A stretch of 41,387 nucleotides of DNA from an uncultured Clostridia bacterium (GTDB lineage: Bacteria; Bacillota; Clostridia; Christensenellales; UBA1242). The notes below the pieces were generated by a model. It was not told where the DNA came from. It searched no databases and saw nothing but the letters and a program-made list of their open reading frames with translations. Position 1 is the stretch's first letter, and each line of letters starts with the position of its first letter. Made by a program: the position numbers and the translations under genes. Location: positions 1 to 41,387 of the forward strand of contig CANPYI010000009.1 in the NCBI GenBank assembly GCA_947588355.1, read 5' to 3'. Below are positions 8,005 through 15,486 of this stretch, piece by piece.

Positions 8005-8013
8005 ATTATAGCA
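8005..8013 (-). promoter_or_regulatory. Extended -10 promoter giving a leaderless mRNA
   Basis: The minus strand reads TGCTATAAT (8013-8005), a perfect extended -10. Exactly 6 nt separate it from the ATG at 7998, so the expected +1 is the A of the ATG. No convincing -35 is seen at 17 bp, which is acceptable for an extended -10 promoter. Confidence 0.65.
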
Positions 8014-8103
8014 AAAATTTTAAATTAAAAAAACAAATAGTCAAAAATGTTATGAAAATTTGCAAAAAAGAGTTAAAATAATGTCGTTTAAGAGGAGAAC
8101 ATA

Positions 8104-9624
8104 ATGAAAGCAGATAAAACGAAAAAAAGCGTAAAATCAACTTCAAAAACTTGCTTTGACAACGATTTGTACTTAAAACTTCAAAGTGAAAACATAAACA
8201 AACGCATAAAAAAATTTCACAACAAACTGTATTTGGAGTTTGGTGGAAAAATATTTGACGATTTGCATGCCGCCCGCGTTCTTCCGGGCTATGACCCAAA
8301 CATCAAAACAAAGCTTTTGCAAAAACTGAAAGATAAAGCAGAAATCATATTTTGCATCAGTTCAAATGACATAGAAAAAAACAAAATTCGCGCCGACCTT
8401 GGACTTTCGTATGCTGACGAAGTTTTGAGGCTTGTTGACAATATGCGAGCACTTGGCCTTTACATATCCGCTTTTGTAATCACATTGTTTAAGGGTCAGC
8501 CAAGCGCACAAAAATTTGGCAAAAAATTGGAACAACGTGGCGAGCGAGTTTATTTTCATCGCTACACAAAAGGCTATCCAAACGATGTTGAAACAATTGT
8601 CTCGGACGAAGGCTACGGAGCAAATCCTTTCATTGAAACCACACGCCCGCTTGTCATTGTCACCGCACCAGGCCCTTCAAGTGGCAAACTTGCAACTTGC
8701 CTAAGTCAACTTTATCACGAATACAAACGCGGAGTCAAAGCGGGATATGCCAAGTTTGAAACTTTTCCTGTTTGGAATTTGCCCCTAAAACACCCGGTTA
8801 ATATCGCCTACGAGGCTGCAACAGCGGACCTTTATGATGTCAACCAAATTGACCCTTTCCACTTTAATGCTTATGGCGTTTTGACGATAAATTACAATCG
8901 CGACATTGCTGTTTTTCCTGTTTTGCACAACATCTTGACCAAAATCACCGGAAAAGAAATTTACAAATCTCCAACGGACATGGGCGTGAACATGGTGGCA
9001 TCTGCAATAACAGACGACAAACTTGCTTGTCTTTCTGCTCGCAAGGAAATTTTGCGTAGATATTATCGCGCAGAATGTGAATACAAACTTGGTCAATGCA
9101 CCTTTGAAACTTTGGAACGCAACAAATCTCTTGTCACTGAAGCCGAAGCAAAGGACACTTTGGCAAACATCATCAACACCGCAAAGACAACTTCAAAAAC
9201 AAGCGGTTTTCCGTGCGTTGCACTTGAACTTCCAGACGGAAAAATAGTGACCGGAAAAACAAAACAGATTGTTTCCGCATCTGCAGCGGTTGTTTTGAAT
9301 GCTTTGCGCACACTCGCCGGCCTTGGAGACGATTTTGATATCATCACAGACGATATCTTGCTTCCAATTGTGGAATATCGCACAAAAGTTTTAGGCTCTC
9401 GCACAAGTGTTTTGACACTTGATGATGTGCTTGTGGCACTTTCAATATGCACAGGCAAAAATAAAAAAGCCAAACTTGCAATGCAGCAAATCCAAAACTT
9501 AAAAAATTGCAACGCACACTGCACCTACATACTGTCGCATGCAGAAGAACAAACTTTGAAAAAACTTGGCATAAACATCACATGCGAGCCAGTGTTTTTA
9601 AACTCAAATTTGTTTGAAGAATAA
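8104..9624 (+). CDS. DUF1846 domain-containing protein
   Basis: The 506-residue cytosolic protein matches the DUF1846 family over its full length. Recognisable segments are FGGKIFDDLHAARVLPGYDP, VTAPGPSSGKLATCLSQLYHEY and FPVWNLPLKHPVNIAYEAATADL. The family is widespread in Firmicutes and structurally characterised, but its reaction is not established; the GPSSGKL segment suggests nucleotide or phosphate binding. An AGAGGAGA SD site lies 5-6 nt before the ATG. The gene is monocistronic and ends in a strong terminator shared with the convergent neighbour. Confidence 0.9.
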   Translation: MKADKTKKSVKSTSKTCFDNDLYLKLQSENINKRIKKFHNKLYLEFGGKIFDDLHAARVLPGYDPNIKTKLLQKLKDKAEIIFCISSNDIEKNKIRADLGLSYADEVLRLVDNMRALGLYISAFVITLFKGQPSAQKFGKKLEQRGERVYFHRYTKGYPNDVETIVSDEGYGANPFIETTRPLVIVTAPGPSSGKLATCLSQLYHEYKRGVKAGYAKFETFPVWNLPLKHPVNIAYEAATADLYDVNQIDPFHFNAYGVLTINYNRDIAVFPVLHNILTKITGKEIYKSPTDMGVNMVASAITDDKLACLSARKEILRRYYRAECEYKLGQCTFETLERNKSLVTEAEAKDTLANIINTAKTTSKTSGFPCVALELPDGKIVTGKTKQIVSASAAVVLNALRTLAGLGDDFDIITDDILLPIVEYRTKVLGSRTSVLTLDDVLVALSICTGKNKKAKLAMQQIQNLKNCNAHCTYILSHAEEQTLKKLGINITCEPVFLNSNLFEE

Positions 9625-9630
9625 TTGCTT

Positions 9631-9661
9631 AAAAAAACTTGCTTTCAAGCAAGTTTTTTAT
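9631..9661. terminator. Bidirectional intrinsic terminator
   Basis: A near-perfect hairpin: ACTTGCTT (9637-9644) pairs with AAGCAAGT (9647-9654) around TC, flanked by an A-run on the left and a T-run on the right. It serves DUF1846 and the convergent 242-residue gene. Confidence 0.92.
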
Positions 9662-9663
9662 TA

Positions 9664-10392
9664 TCAATGTTTTTTTGTTTTCAGATTTATATTTTCCAAT
9701 TTTTCGCTAACTTGAGAAGCCATCATCATCGCTTCACCTTTGCTTTTTGCACTATTTTCTTCTGTCAAAGGTGAATAAAACTCATGTCCTTTAGCAATCA
9801 ATCTTGCCACTGCACCTTTGTCGATTCCATTCTCGTTTACAAGATTTTTTTCATTGAAAAACTTTGTCACTCTTTTGTTGTACTCTTGTTCTAATTTTTG
9901 TTCATCAACTTTAATCCCCATAGCATCCAAAATTGGTTCAACAAAAAGCAAATCTGCTTTTGCTTCTTTCCAGCCAATCATTTCAATTGGCAAGTGTTGA
10001 TATTTTTTGTTTTCGCGGCCTTCTCTGTTGAATTTCTTTGCATTATCTTTCACCCAGCCGTCATGAACGTTCGCCAAAATATCTATCACAGAAAAGCCAA
10101 CTTTATTCAAAGAATCTCCTATCAGTTCATAAGAATTTTCACAAAAAAGATAAATGTCGTCTTGTTTATCTCCCAAAGCAGCATCCTTCATCAATCCAAT
10201 CAATTCAGAAGAATTTCCAAAATAGTTTGCAATCGCCTCAACTGCATAGACAACTGAATTTTTTGCATAAACTTGTGATTCAAGTTCGTCAAAAGTTGAT
10301 GTTTCTATAATTTTTTGTGCCTCATCTTCGGAAAGTCCATTCCAACTCATCAGAGCATTTTTTGCTACAACACGATACGGTGTCAATTTCAT
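9664..10392 (-). CDS. Conserved-looking hypothetical protein, 242 residues
   Basis: The gene has an excellent promoter (TTGACA, 17 bp, TATAAT) and an AGGAGG SD 8 nt before the ATG, so it is certainly expressed. The protein is acidic and predicted largely helical. It begins MKLTPYRVVAKNALMSWNG and ends with a lysine-rich tail. No transmembrane segment, signal peptide or catalytic motif is visible. I do not recognise the family. It is a monocistronic unit between convergent DUF1846 and the murI-gpr pair. The strength of the expression signals suggests an abundant protein. Confidence 0.75.
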   Translation of the reverse strand: MKLTPYRVVAKNALMSWNGLSEDEAQKIIETSTFDELESQVYAKNSVVYAVEAIANYFGNSSELIGLMKDAALGDKQDDIYLFCENSYELIGDSLNKVGFSVIDILANVHDGWVKDNAKKFNREGRENKKYQHLPIEMIGWKEAKADLLFVEPILDAMGIKVDEQKLEQEYNKRVTKFFNEKNLVNENGIDKGAVARLIAKGHEFYSPLTEENSAKSKGEAMMMASQVSEKLENINLKTKKH

Positions 10393-10418
10393 AATACATA
10401 CCTCCTATTTACGCTAAG

Positions 10419-10447
10419 ATTATATCACATAATTGTCAGTTTGTCAA
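10419..10447 (-). promoter_or_regulatory. Consensus sigma-A promoter of the 242-residue gene
   Basis: Perfect TTGACA (10442-10447), a 17-bp spacer and perfect TATAAT (10419-10424) on the minus strand. The predicted leader is about 20 nt and contains AGGAGG. Confidence 0.93.
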
Positions 10448-10465
10448 TAAGTATTTTATTTATTT

Positions 10466-11206
10466 TCAGTTTTGAAACCACCACCAAAATGATTGAAGTT
10501 TGCCACTATCCAAACTTGTCATGATTTGCACCTGAAATGATTGTGAAGTTTGTGTGCTCTGTTCAACAAAATGTTTCAATCTTCGTGCAACACCGTTTGC
10601 ACTGTCAAAAATTTCCACTTCATTTCCAAAAATTTCTTGCAAAATGTTTTTTACTGCCAAATAATGCGTGCAGCCAAGTACAATCGCTTTTGTTTTTTTG
10701 TCTTTTTGCAAAAAATCGTTCAGTTTTTCCACCAAATAAGGTCTTAAAACCTCCAAATTGTCAAGATTGTTGTCAATAAAACCTGCAAGTTCGGGCAAAG
10801 ATTGTTTTTTTAGATTTATATGTTTTTTTAGCAGTCTATTTTGCCTTAGTGTCACATCTGTGGAGAGTACCAAGATTTCTTGCTCGTCATATCGTTCAAG
10901 TGCCGGCTTTATTGCGGGTTCGGTGCCAATAAAAATGATGTCTTGCTGGTTTTTGCGCAAAGCACTCAGGCAGGTACAAGTCAAAGTGTTACACGCCAAA
11001 ACAACAATGTCAAAATTGAAAAAATTTTTTATATTTTCAAGGTTTCTGGCAGTACATTCTTGCAGTGCCTTTGCAGATTTGTTGCCATAAGGCAAGTTTT
11101 TGTCATCACAAAACAGCAAGAAATTACACTCAGGACAAACCTTCACGCATTCTTTCAAAATATTGACTCCACCGCTTCCGCTGTCAATCAAAAGCACATT
11201 TTTCAT
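10466..11206 (-). CDS. murI: Glutamate racemase
   Basis: MurI makes D-glutamate for peptidoglycan. Counting from the ATG at 11206, the motif IDSGSGG (7-13) carries the conserved Asp. The two catalytic cysteines lie in VLACNTLT (C72) and VLGCTHY (C179). The length of 246 residues is normal. The frame is open from a TTG at 11248, but MKNVLLIDSGSGG is where family members begin, so I use the internal ATG. There is no clear SD. It lies 38 bp after gpr on the same strand and is probably cotranscribed with it. Confidence 0.88.
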   Translation of the reverse strand: MKNVLLIDSGSGGVNILKECVKVCPECNFLLFCDDKNLPYGNKSAKALQECTARNLENIKNFFNFDIVVLACNTLTCTCLSALRKNQQDIIFIGTEPAIKPALERYDEQEILVLSTDVTLRQNRLLKKHINLKKQSLPELAGFIDNNLDNLEVLRPYLVEKLNDFLQKDKKTKAIVLGCTHYLAVKNILQEIFGNEVEIFDSANGVARRLKHFVEQSTQTSQSFQVQIMTSLDSGKLQSFWWWFQN

Positions 11207-11244
11207 ACAAAGTATATATGAAAATTCAAGCATAAGATTGCATA

Positions 11245-12039
11245 TCAAAACAATTCATCAACAACATCTGCCAAAAGTTGTGACAAAAACGAAAGTTGCT
11301 CTTCAACGTCTTTGTCGGTCAAAACTATATCTCTTTCTTGCCCCAAACATTTTGATGAAATCATCATCGGCACGCCAACAGAAATGCACGGCACATTGAG
11401 GGAATGTCTGTTTATGGCCATGCCAAAGTTGTTTAAGGCACTGCCGGGTGTAAGACCCGCATCATTAAACTGTATCGAGCACCCCAGCCGAGAAAGGCTT
11501 GTTGTTGCAAGACTGTCAAAAAGCACAACAAGACCGATATCAAATGCCTCCACGACAAGCCTAATCACCTCGTAGGCATTAAGGCCGGTGTTTAGAAACA
11601 CGTTTGGCATAATCTTGAAGCGTCTGTTGTTTTTCTTGAATGGCTGAATAGAAATTTTTTCCACAGCCCTAACCCCAAAACTGTCAGCAACGATTTGAGG
11701 ATTGCCGATGCCAACAAAAAGCACTTTTCCACTCTTTTTAATCTTATTCTGTTTGCAAAGAAAAAACATTCGGTCAAAAATTTCCTTTTTCAAAATGTCA
11801 TAATGTTTTTCCATAAGATCAGGCAAAAGCGGAGCATTCAAAATAAAATAATGGCCTTTGTCAAAGCCCAATTTTCGTGATTGCGAGGAATTTTCAATAA
11901 AAAGTTTGTTGCAAGTGATGTTATACTTGCTCAATTTTTGCACCTCAAAGCCAAAAGTGGACAAATCTTCGCCACACTCATCAATCAAATCAATCATGCA
12001 TGAATTTTTGCCAAAAACAAAAAATCTTTTCAATTTCAC
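11245..12039 (-). CDS. gpr: Spore germination protease GPR
   Basis: GPR degrades small acid-soluble spore proteins at germination. The family blocks are present: VLFVGIGNPQIVADSFG (106-122), VFLNTGLNAYEVIR (147-160) and LFDSLATTSLSRLGCSIQ (173-190), followed by DAGLTPGSALNN. D119 and D175 correspond to the conserved aspartates proposed for the active site. At 264 residues it is shorter than Bacillus GPR and lacks much of the N-terminal propeptide region. The GTG start at 12039 has no good SD, so the start is uncertain. Its divergent position next to rpsT is the usual Firmicutes arrangement and supports the call. Confidence 0.85.
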   Translation of the reverse strand: MKLKRFFVFGKNSCMIDLIDECGEDLSTFGFEVQKLSKYNITCNKLFIENSSQSRKLGFDKGHYFILNAPLLPDLMEKHYDILKKEIFDRMFFLCKQNKIKKSGKVLFVGIGNPQIVADSFGVRAVEKISIQPFKKNNRRFKIMPNVFLNTGLNAYEVIRLVVEAFDIGLVVLFDSLATTSLSRLGCSIQFNDAGLTPGSALNNFGMAINRHSLNVPCISVGVPMMISSKCLGQERDIVLTDKDVEEQLSFLSQLLADVVDELF

Positions 12040-12068
12040 TTGATTTTTTCAAAAAGTTATGATAAACT
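12040..12068 (+). promoter_or_regulatory. Promoter of rpsT
   Basis: TTGATT (12040-12045), a 17-bp spacer and TAAACT (12063-12068). The -35 box abuts the gpr start codon on the other strand. Confidence 0.65.
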
Positions 12069-12071
12069 ATG

Positions 12072-12104
12072 TTAGTTAAATTTCAACTAAGCGTAAAAAA
12101 ACGC
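12072..12104 (+). promoter_or_regulatory. Two short hairpins in the rpsT leader
   Basis: TTAGTT (12072-12077) pairs with AACTAA (12085-12090). Directly after it GCGT (12091-12094) pairs with ACGC (12101-12104) around six A residues. They occupy the start of the roughly 55-nt S20 leader and might be an autoregulatory or stabilising structure; this is inference. Confidence 0.35.
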
Positions 12105-12129
12105 AAAATATTCAACAAGGAGAAGACTT

Positions 12130-12399
12130 ATGGCAAACATTAAATCAGCAAAAAAAAGAGTGTTGATTGAAAGAGAGCGTCGCGTTGCAAACAACTCTGT
12201 AAAGTCTGAAATCAAAACTTATATCAAAAAGTTTAAAGCAGACCTTGCACAAGACGTTGCAAAAGCAGAAGAAACATACAAAGTTCTTGTTTCAAAACTT
12301 GACGCCGCAGGGAGAGAAAACATCATTCATCAAAACTCTGCCAACAGAAAGAAAGCACACTTTGCAAAATTGCTTGACAACGCAAAGAAGACAAAATAA
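12130..12399 (+). CDS. rpsT: 30S ribosomal protein S20
   Basis: The 89-residue basic helical protein begins MANIKSAKKRVLIERERR and contains NSVKSEIKTYIKKF and NIIHQNSANRKKAHFAKLL, diagnostic of S20, a 16S rRNA-binding primary assembly protein. An AAGGAG SD lies 7 nt before the ATG. It has its own promoter, a structured leader and a strong terminator, so it is a monocistronic unit. Confidence 0.97.
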   Translation: MANIKSAKKRVLIERERRVANNSVKSEIKTYIKKFKADLAQDVAKAEETYKVLVSKLDAAGRENIIHQNSANRKKAHFAKLLDNAKKTK

Positions 12400-12410
12400 A
12401 TGAAAAAACA

Positions 12411-12437
12411 AACACGCCTTTTGGCGTGTTTTTTTTT
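12411..12437. terminator. Bidirectional intrinsic terminator after rpsT
   Basis: AACACGCC (12411-12418) and GGCGTGTT (12423-12430) form a perfect 8-bp GC-rich stem with a TTTT loop, followed by at least seven T. On the other strand a TGTTTTTTC tail follows, so it also serves the convergent gene. Confidence 0.93.
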
Positions 12438-13284
12438 ATTCTTGTTCAGTTTCAGTTTGTTGAACATCTTCAGCATCATCTTCTTCCAAAGAAGAAAGAT
12501 AATCATAATAGCCATAAATATTTTTGTTTATTTCTTCCACAAGATGACGGACATTCCTAAATTTTTTGGAAACATAATTAAGGCCAATCACAAGGCCATT
12601 AAGCACCATAAGGTCTGTCGCCTGTGTGCAAGCGTGGATTATGCTGTTTGTCACAAATTCAAGGTCGTCAAGATTGTCATTATGTTTTTTCTCAAATTGC
12701 AAAACTGCCAAAATTTGATTGCTTGTTTTGGCGATTTCTTCCAAAAGTTCAGCCAAATGAGGAAGTTGTGATTCCTCTTCTTTTTGCTCGGCTTCGTCTT
12801 CAACTTCCGCCGGTTTGATTTCTTCAAGGCGTTTTTTCAATTCGATAGCCGAAACATTTGGCGAAATCTCAAAAAATTTGCACAAAATGTCACGATAAGG
12901 CCTTACAACCTTTTCCAAAAAATTTTGAACAGGCGTCAACTTGCCGTCTTGAAAATAAGTCTCCAAAAATCTGTTGGAATTGATTTTGCCGTTTGTCAAA
13001 TCATTAAACACGGTCATAAACAAAGCCAACTTCTTTTTGTCGTCATTTGGCAAAGTCACTCTTGCAGCACCCGTTTTTCTGTCAAAAGAAAATGCTTTTT
13101 CAAACTCATCGTCAGCATCAAAGTTGTCCAAACACTCAGCAAGAAAATCCAAAATATCCTCACTTTCTGCCATTGTGGACAGAAATTTGTTCAATCGTTT
13201 GTCTATATCAAAAAATTTGCCCGAAAGCATGTCATTGCATTCCACAACAAATTTTTCTACATCAAAAAGGTTTTTTGCTTCCAT
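12436..13284 (-). CDS. Hypothetical acidic helical protein, 282 residues
   Basis: I chose the ATG at 13284 because GGAGG lies 4 nt upstream; the frame is open 27 bp further. The protein is acidic and predicted almost entirely helical. Charged linkers (AEVEDEAEQKEEESQ) and an acidic tail (LEEDDAEDVQQTETEQE) surround a more hydrophobic C-terminal half (ATDLMVLNGLVIGLNYVSKKF). No membrane helix, catalytic motif or known fold signature is apparent. It is monocistronic and ends at the rpsT terminator. The function is unknown. Confidence 0.72.
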   Translation of the reverse strand: MEAKNLFDVEKFVVECNDMLSGKFFDIDKRLNKFLSTMAESEDILDFLAECLDNFDADDEFEKAFSFDRKTGAARVTLPNDDKKKLALFMTVFNDLTNGKINSNRFLETYFQDGKLTPVQNFLEKVVRPYRDILCKFFEISPNVSAIELKKRLEEIKPAEVEDEAEQKEEESQLPHLAELLEEIAKTSNQILAVLQFEKKHNDNLDDLEFVTNSIIHACTQATDLMVLNGLVIGLNYVSKKFRNVRHLVEEINKNIYGYYDYLSSLEEDDAEDVQQTETEQE

Positions 13285-13386
13285 TTTTCCTCCAAAAATC
13301 ACACAAAACAACTTTATGTAATGATATCACATTGACGTAAAAAAGCAAAATAATTTGTCGGGCTTTTCGAAACAAATTCATTTTGC

Positions 13387-13415
13387 TTGCAATTTGTGGC
13401 AAAATTTGATATCCT
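13387..13415 (+). promoter_or_regulatory. Promoter giving a leaderless mRNA for DUF4364
   Basis: TTGCAA (13387-13392), a 17-bp spacer and TATCCT (13410-13415). Six nucleotides follow, so the expected +1 is the A of the ATG at 13422. No SD precedes the gene. Confidence 0.55.
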
Positions 13416-13421
13416 TTTGAC

Positions 13422-13955
13422 ATGAACTACGATGCAGTCACAAACAAACTTATCATACTTTTTTGCATGGAACAAATGGAAATGCCCCTGACAGAAAGTT
13501 CAATCACCGAAATTTGCTCAGTGAGAAACAATTGGATAAACTATATGGACTGTCTGGATTTGTTGTATCAACTGTCAGAGTCAAAACTTATCTACAAAAC
13601 AGAGTGCAAAGAGGGTGAAATGCGCTACACCTTGACTTTTGAAGGTCATGAGTGCCTTTCTTATTTTTATCGCCGAATTCCAAACGCACTGCGAGAAGAA
13701 ATTGCTGCATACAGCAAAGCCAATCGCCTGCTGGTCAAACAGTCGCAGGAATATTATGCCAACTATGTTGATGCGGAAGATGGCTCATATCTTGTGACCA
13801 TGCGAATATATGAAAGCCTTGTCAACACTCCACTTTTTGAAATACAAATCAAAGCACCAACCCGACAATCTGCGGAAGAAGCCTGCAAAAAATGGAAAAA
13901 GATTGCACCAAATGTGTACGAATACATATTTGAAAATCTAATAAACACTGATTAA
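13422..13955 (+). CDS. DUF4364 family protein
   Basis: The 177-residue protein has an N-terminal winged-helix-like part (NKLIILFCMEQMEMPLTESSITEIC, then LLYQLSESKLIYKTECKEGEMRYTLTFEG) and a C-terminal alpha/beta part. This matches the Firmicutes family DUF4364, thought to be a DNA-binding regulator but not characterised in detail. There is no SD. The -10 box ends 6 nt before the ATG, so leaderless translation is predicted. It converges with the small XRE gene, 1 bp away. Confidence 0.85.
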   Translation: MNYDAVTNKLIILFCMEQMEMPLTESSITEICSVRNNWINYMDCLDLLYQLSESKLIYKTECKEGEMRYTLTFEGHECLSYFYRRIPNALREEIAAYSKANRLLVKQSQEYYANYVDAEDGSYLVTMRIYESLVNTPLFEIQIKAPTRQSAEEACKKWKKIAPNVYEYIFENLINTD

Positions 13956-13956
13956 A

Positions 13957-14172
13957 TTATTTAATGTTTTTAATATTTGAGCGTCCTAACAAATAATCAA
14001 GTCTACAATTAAAGTAACGTGCTATTTTTATTGCCGAGTCTACTCTTGGCATTGTATTTTTTGTATATTTGCAAAATTGAGAATATGTAATTCCAATTTC
14101 AGCAGCAATTTGTTTCCTAGTTTTTTTACTTTCAATAATTAAATCATGTAAAACCTGAGCAAAATTTTTCAT
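13957..14172 (-). CDS. Small XRE-family HTH regulator
   Basis: The 71-residue protein consists of one helix-turn-helix domain: RKQIAAEIGITYSQFCKYTKN is the recognition region, followed by PRVDSAIKIARYFNCRLDYLLG, the usual C-terminal helices of Cro/CI-like regulators. A GAGGTGAT SD lies about 5 nt before the ATG. It is divergent from ung, with 128 bp between the start codons. The target is unknown; autoregulation of the shared intergenic region is likely by analogy. Confidence 0.85.
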   Translation of the reverse strand: MKNFAQVLHDLIIESKKTRKQIAAEIGITYSQFCKYTKNTMPRVDSAIKIARYFNCRLDYLLGRSNIKNIK

Positions 14173-14265
14173 AAATCATCACCTCTTCTCTTGCAATATA
14201 ACATTTAACGCAGATAAAAAGTCACATCCGTCTAAATTCGCTAGTGATTTTTTTAAATACTTTAA

Positions 14266-14294
14266 TTGACAAAAATATGCTCAAATGATATTAT
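14266..14294 (+). promoter_or_regulatory. Promoter giving a leaderless ung mRNA
   Basis: Consensus TTGACA (14266-14271), a 17-bp spacer and TATTAT (14289-14294). Six nucleotides later comes the ung ATG (14301), so +1 should coincide with the start codon. No SD is present. Confidence 0.7.
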
Positions 14295-14300
14295 AATTTT

Positions 14301-14960
14301 ATGATAAAAATTACAAAAAATTGGGCTAATTTGCTCGCTGACGAGTTTGAAAAACCTTATTTCAAAAATCTGCAAAGTTTTTTGGAGGACGAATATTCGC
14401 ACGCAACAATTTATCCTGCCATGGAAAACATTTTTGCGGCCCTCAATGCAGTGAAATATGAAGATGTGAAAGTTGTGATTATTGGTCAAGACCCTTATCA
14501 CGAGCCAAATCAGGCTCACGGACTTGCTTTTTCGGTGCAAGATAATGTGGAAATCCCACCCTCGCTTGTCAATATTTTCAAAGAAATAGAGGACGACTTA
14601 CATATCAAATGTTTGCAAAGCGGCAATCTCACGCGCTGGGCAAAACAAGGCGTGTTGCTTTTAAACACTTCTTTGACGGTCAGACGTGCACAAGCAAACT
14701 CACACCGCGGCAAAGGTTGGGAAGTTTTCACACAAAAGATCATCGAACTTCTTTCCAAGCGCCCTGAACCTATGGTGTTTATGCTTTGGGGTTCCAACGC
14801 ACAAGCATTTGCTTCTCAAATTGGCTCGCAACATCTTGTGCTAAAAGCACCTCACCCGAGTCCACTTTCTGCCTATCGCGGATTTTTTGGCTGCAAACAC
14901 TTTTCAAAAGCAAATCAGTTTTTGATGCAACACGGCAAAACTCCGATTGATTGGCAATAA
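14301..14960 (+). CDS. ung: Uracil-DNA glycosylase
   Basis: Family 1 UDG excises uracil from DNA. The water-activating motif GQDPYHE (62-68, D64) and the DNA-intercalation motif HPSPLSAYRGFFG are intact, and LLLNTSLTVRRAQANSH is the family's central block. The length of 219 residues is standard. The ATG at 14301 is the only suitable start. It has no SD and lies 6 nt downstream of a -10 box. The next gene starts 57 bp after the stop and may be cotranscribed. Confidence 0.96.
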   Translation: MIKITKNWANLLADEFEKPYFKNLQSFLEDEYSHATIYPAMENIFAALNAVKYEDVKVVIIGQDPYHEPNQAHGLAFSVQDNVEIPPSLVNIFKEIEDDLHIKCLQSGNLTRWAKQGVLLLNTSLTVRRAQANSHRGKGWEVFTQKIIELLSKRPEPMVFMLWGSNAQAFASQIGSQHLVLKAPHPSPLSAYRGFFGCKHFSKANQFLMQHGKTPIDWQ

Positions 14961-15017
14961 AACACAACAATTTTTCTTTTTGCATATAAATTTGTGAAAA
15001 ACAAAATTGGAGGAAAT

Positions 15018-15332
15018 ATGCAAAAAGATCTTAGCGAAAACGCAAATGCTCAACATTTTGACAACGACGGAATGGACTCAAGGAATGATTTTATCACAAT
15101 ACAAAACGCACGTGCCGACATAATTGGCGAACTTGACGCGATAATCCAGTACGAAAACCACTTATATGCCACCAACGACCCTTCCGCCCGTGCCACGATT
15201 CGTGATATTGTTGACGAGGAAAAACTTCATGTCGGACAACTTTTTGGCTTGCTGTTTAAACTTGATCCAACATCTCAAACGCAATTTGAAAAGGGCTACA
15301 ACGAATTTTGTGACGATGACGAAAAATATTAA
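15018..15332 (+). CDS. Small ferritin-like protein (EncFtn-like)
   Basis: The ATG at 15018 follows GGAGG by 4 nt; the frame is open 24 bp earlier without an SD. The 104-residue product has a disordered N-terminus and then a two-helix ferritin half. GELDAIIQYENHLYATND supplies one Glu, and RDIVDEEKLHVGQLFGLL supplies the ExxH pair and ends in KLDP. That pattern resembles encapsulated-ferritin-like subunits, which dimerise to build a di-iron site. No encapsulin shell gene is adjacent. Iron storage or peroxide handling is inferred, not shown. Confidence 0.75.
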   Translation: MQKDLSENANAQHFDNDGMDSRNDFITIQNARADIIGELDAIIQYENHLYATNDPSARATIRDIVDEEKLHVGQLFGLLFKLDPTSQTQFEKGYNEFCDDDEKY

Positions 15333-15361
15333 AAAAAATCTCTACACAAGAGATTTTTTTA
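15333..15361 (+). terminator. Intrinsic terminator after the ferritin-like gene
   Basis: AAAAATCTCT pairs with AGAGATTTTT around the loop ACACA (15344-15348), and a T-run follows. Confidence 0.9.
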
Positions 15362-15434
15362 TTTTGTCTAAAAAAGTTTCATTTTTTTGCCACAATTCAC
15401 AACAAAAGTTTTGTAATATCTTTTTTTATTTATT

Positions 15435-15462
15435 TTGAAATCGGCAGGCAAAATGATATAAT
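15435..15462 (+). promoter_or_regulatory. Promoter of the epimerase-EFR1 operon
   Basis: TTGAAA (15435-15440), a 16-bp spacer and TATAAT (15457-15462). A leader of about 18 nt contains AAGGAG. Confidence 0.7.
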
Positions 15463-15486
15463 TTTTCTGTTTGAAAGGAGAAAAAT

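Noticed and set aside
14173-14265. Possible XRE operator in the gap between the 71-residue regulator and ung
   Set aside because: I found no convincing palindrome or repeat there; only weak -10-like sequence for the leftward gene.
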